From Astropecten irregularis (taxonomy: Eukaryota; Echinodermata; Asteroidea; Paxillosida; Astropectinidae), in the NCBI GenBank assembly GCA_963971285.1, contig OZ020253.1, positions 248,001 to 312,000 on the forward strand: 64,000 nt of DNA, in the 5' to 3' direction. Below the pieces are notes generated by a model. The model saw nothing but the letters and a program-made list of their open reading frames with translations, was not told the origin of the DNA and ran no database searches. The translations under genes and the position numbers were made by a program. Within the stretch, counting starts at the first letter, position 1; each line of letters begins with the position of its first letter. Shown one piece after another: positions 61,069 through 64,000 of the stretch.

Positions 61069-61305
61069 TCTTACGTCACGTTGGTTTCCCGCGCTGACGT
61101 CGGCCATGCGCGAGTACCAGAACAAAATGACAGAAAGAATTAGAAAACTCGAGGCCTCGTGGAATAATTGAATGAATTACTATAGTATTTCGATTGCTTG
61201 AGGGCCTTTTAACTTCCATCTGAATCAAATGTTTGAATCTCCCTTGATGTACAATTGACATGTGATTTTATGAGGTTTAAGCATGTTAAACAAAATGGCG
61301 GCAAT
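61069..61305. promoter_or_regulatory. Promoter-like cluster: CRE, E2F, NRF1-like and YY1 motifs
   Basis: Within 240 bp there are TACGTCACG and CTGACGTCGG (CRE-like), TTTCCCGCGC (E2F consensus), CATGCGCGAG (NRF1-like) and AAAATGGCGGC (YY1, at about 61288). CpG is locally frequent. Start codons overlap in CATG at 61105-61108. On the minus strand an 11-codon frame (61075-61107) ends at a GTAAGA donor; on the plus strand a 21-codon frame (61106-61171) ends in TGA. Which strand is transcribed, if either, cannot be decided from the sequence. Confidence 0.4.
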
Positions 61306-63073
61306 TGGTGTTAGCGTTTAGTTAAACTCGTAACGAAACAGTTTAAGAATCTCGTTTTAGAGTAAAGTGTTCATCCAGCACGTTCATAAGTACAGCACAA
61401 GTTCACAGCAGCAAGTATGGGATATGTGTAGTGTATGTTAATAACTGGCTTCACACACAGTATTCGACAGTTAAAGTCAAAACAGGGGGAATATTCACAA
61501 AATAGACCTAAGACTTACAATACCAAAATTGAGCTCAGCTAGTCTCCGAAGATTTGCATAAAATCCCCGTATAAATGTGCACAAAAACAATCTATTTTTG
61601 TGTGTGTATTTTTGACCAGGTAAAGTATGATGACTGTTATTATTGAATCTTTACTACTGTTGTATAAAACCTTCAAATAATTATCTAATCAATAATAAAT
61701 AATTTGTGTAATAAAATAACACATTAATCATATTTTATCATTCGTGATATAAATACAAAACTATTAGGCCTACATTAATTACATTACATTACATTTGATC
61801 ATTTTTATTAGTCATGACATTATGTTAAAAATACATGAAATCTGCTTTGGTTGACGAAGAGGGTGTGACCGTTTGGGAAAAAAGCCCCAAATCAATGCTT
61901 ACAGATTTGATAGCCTTATTTTGGTATGATCAATATAATAACGCCATGCAGATTATAGGCTCTATGTGATATTACGCAGCTGTGCAATATCTAAATATGG
62001 TGTCATGGCAAAACCATTCCACGAGTATTAATAACGAGCATATTAATATATCACATTAATGTCATATGCATGATGTTCATTAAAATGCAAGCGAGTTTAT
62101 ACCGTGTCGTTTTCCATCCAATTACGGGATCAAGAACCCGAGTCTAAGAACTTACATGGAAAGGTTCTAAGCAGAACTAAATATAGATGCATCCCACTTA
62201 AGAACCACACAGACCCGCCCTACTTCCTTTACAATAGTAGTATTTACCATGTAAATATTATAATAGCAGCGATGCTCGGGGTATTTGATTACATCAGGGA
62301 ATGTGGATGGACTACATCACACCTGCTCTCACCCGCTAAAATATAGAATTTATAGACGGGATTCCCTTTCAATAAATGTGCGCATAATAAATGCATGACC
62401 GTATACGAGTGTGTTAATAATTCATCTGTCATATGACGGGGCATGATAATGAACTGGCTCAATCCCCCTACCACCGTGTCACGGTACGTTGTGTGTAGAA
62501 TGGGAGAGTAGAGAAATAAAGGCCGTGACAAACGCGTACATCTAGTTCAGTTTTTGCTCTCAAGCTATACGGTGTGTGGTGTGCGCGCATAGTACGGCTA
62601 GGGATCGCCCACACGTATTATACTATATGCCTATTCTAGTCGTCGCTATCTTTGTCGTCATGTAGGGGCTTGCCGAGCAGTTTTACAGGTGATGTGTTAT
62701 CGTGTGCTCTTCCTATCTCTCTGCATATCATGTGGACGTTGGAGTAAGTGAGGATGCTACATAGCGCGCTCCCGACTCGATCTAATCGCTGTACAAATAC
62801 ACACAAGATGTTCAATTCTATCATTCTATGTACATCTGTGTTATAGAATGTGGGATCTGAGTTACCAACATGACTATGATTATGACAGGCTAGCTATACT
62901 CGTCCCAATGCTAACGGTATGTTCATCACATTGACTGCTTGGCCACTGCATGATATGTTTATAGATAATTGAGATCAAGAAACAAGAGGGAGCATCATTC
63001 CAACGCGGTACATCAACTCTGACATACCGAGTGCATCTTGGTTGGCTCTGCACCTTTAAGCTCTCCTATACAG
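61306..63073. other. Non-coding, nothing recognised
   Basis: AT-rich sequence with many TAAT words and no supported exon. Confidence 0.4.
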
Positions 63074-63252
63074 GATTCAGTGTGGCCACATCATACATTG
63101 GGCCCAGATTCAGGGAGTAGCCGCTGGGCCCAACCCTCATTTTGTAGGTGGAACCACGAGAACAAGACTAGCAGATCCACAGGCGGGTGGCAGTGGAAAG
63201 TGGCGAGTATACAGCGACGGACGAACGCAGCATTTTCGTCTACGATAGACGG
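63074..63252 (+). other. Candidate internal coding exon, unknown protein
   Basis: The acceptor CTCTCCTATACAG is followed by 179 nt open in frame 1 and a strong donor GG/GTAAGTTG. The peptide (59 codons plus two bases) includes SFCRWNHENKTS and GGWQWKVASIQRR, Trp-rich with one possible N-glycosylation site (NKT). I recognise no domain. GC content is higher than the flanks. An inverted pair of TTGGGCCCAG and CTGGGCCCAA (about 63098-63133) lies in it. The minus strand is also open, so coding status is uncertain. If real, the gene continues beyond the right edge. Confidence 0.35.
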
Positions 63253-64000
63253 GTAAGTTGAAACATGTGCAGTGGTACGGCAATGTGTTGCATTATGCGA
63301 GTGACACGGTCTGGCTATGACATAGAAACGCATGCATGAATGGCACGCATTTAATCATAGTGGGGCCGACTGCAAGGTAATATACCACACATATGTATGT
63401 TGTGTGATAGCATGGCTGTTCTGTATACGTAATGAAAAAAACAATGCATTTATGAACAGTGACAGAATGCAGGTTACGATCACCCCTAACTCCATGGGAC
63501 CGCAATGCAACATCTGTGTTATCAATATTACACATGTATTTTCAGATCAGTGTTGTGGAATCTACACGCACTAGCTGGCACAGTGATAAAAATAAATCAC
63601 CAATTAAAATAGGCCTATTATCAGTGTGAAGCCGTAGTAGGTTTACGAGCTTAATTTTAAATCAATCTTTATTTTAGTTTTTTTTTTACATAGTTACCGA
63701 AGAGCAATATCGATTCCAATGTACATTTATCGCACGGTTTTTCGTTTTACTCTGGAAAGCATGAGCATCGATGCTGGTGAATGTCTACAGGTTAGTTTTA
63801 TAATATGCAATTTGAAAACTAAAATGGATGCTCTTAACAAAAAGAAGACGAAGAAGAATATGCAAGATTGATAATGCATTACAGCTTTAAGTATACAATG
63901 TGTACTGTACGTATTTTCTTCCTTCCGCGGGAATATAATGTTGAAATGTTTGGTATTCATTATATATGTTTCCCACATTTAGATACACTGTACTTGAATT
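63253..64000. other. Non-coding, nothing recognised
   Basis: It follows the candidate exon and would be intron if that exon is real. No repeat or second exon is seen. Confidence 0.4.

Overview
This is a eukaryotic, animal-type window: AT-rich, intron-dominated, crowded with short interspersed repeats and with very little coding sequence. A metazoan origin is clear from spliced homologues of two animal ubiquitin-pathway genes, GT-AG introns, tRNA-derived SINEs and many terminal-inverted-repeat (TIR) DNA elements. I infer a marine invertebrate deuterostome (echinoderm, hemichordate or amphioxus-like). The reasons are the gene content and the conspicuous over-use of the palindrome TACATGTA. The species cannot be fixed from the sequence, and a mollusc is not excluded.

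Layout. Positions 1-43000 hold no recognisable complete gene. They contain a 2.7 kb DNA transposon with about 750 bp TIRs and a broken transposase (592-3252), three minisatellites (32 bp x16 at 5251; 7 bp x38 at 21634; 21 bp x13 at 22768), several MITE-like elements and stretches of apparently unique sequence with homeodomain/POU-type motifs. At 43029-43116 (minus) is a first coding exon encoding a signal peptide and ending in a strong splice donor. Its gene must run leftward, so much of the left 43 kb may be its first intron or introns. A 4-copy, 63 bp tandem repeat carrying CTCF/YY1-like cores (43798-44035) lies between this gene and the next.

The one gene-dense part is 45-53 kb. An FBXL12-like F-box/LRR gene (minus, two coding exons, 315 aa) and a UBE2U-like ubiquitin-conjugating enzyme gene (plus, nine coding exons, 329 aa) are divergent. 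Their start codons are about 1.1 kb apart across a shared promoter region. One encodes a presumed SCF substrate receptor (E3 side) and the other an E2 enzyme, so both act in ubiquitin transfer. Whether they work together is inference from position only.

From 53 to 64 kb I see mostly non-coding sequence with repeats. There is a promoter-like CRE/E2F/NRF1/YY1 cluster at 61069-61305 and one plausible internal exon at 63074-63252 (plus). All exon models come from splice signals and open frames alone and need transcript confirmation.
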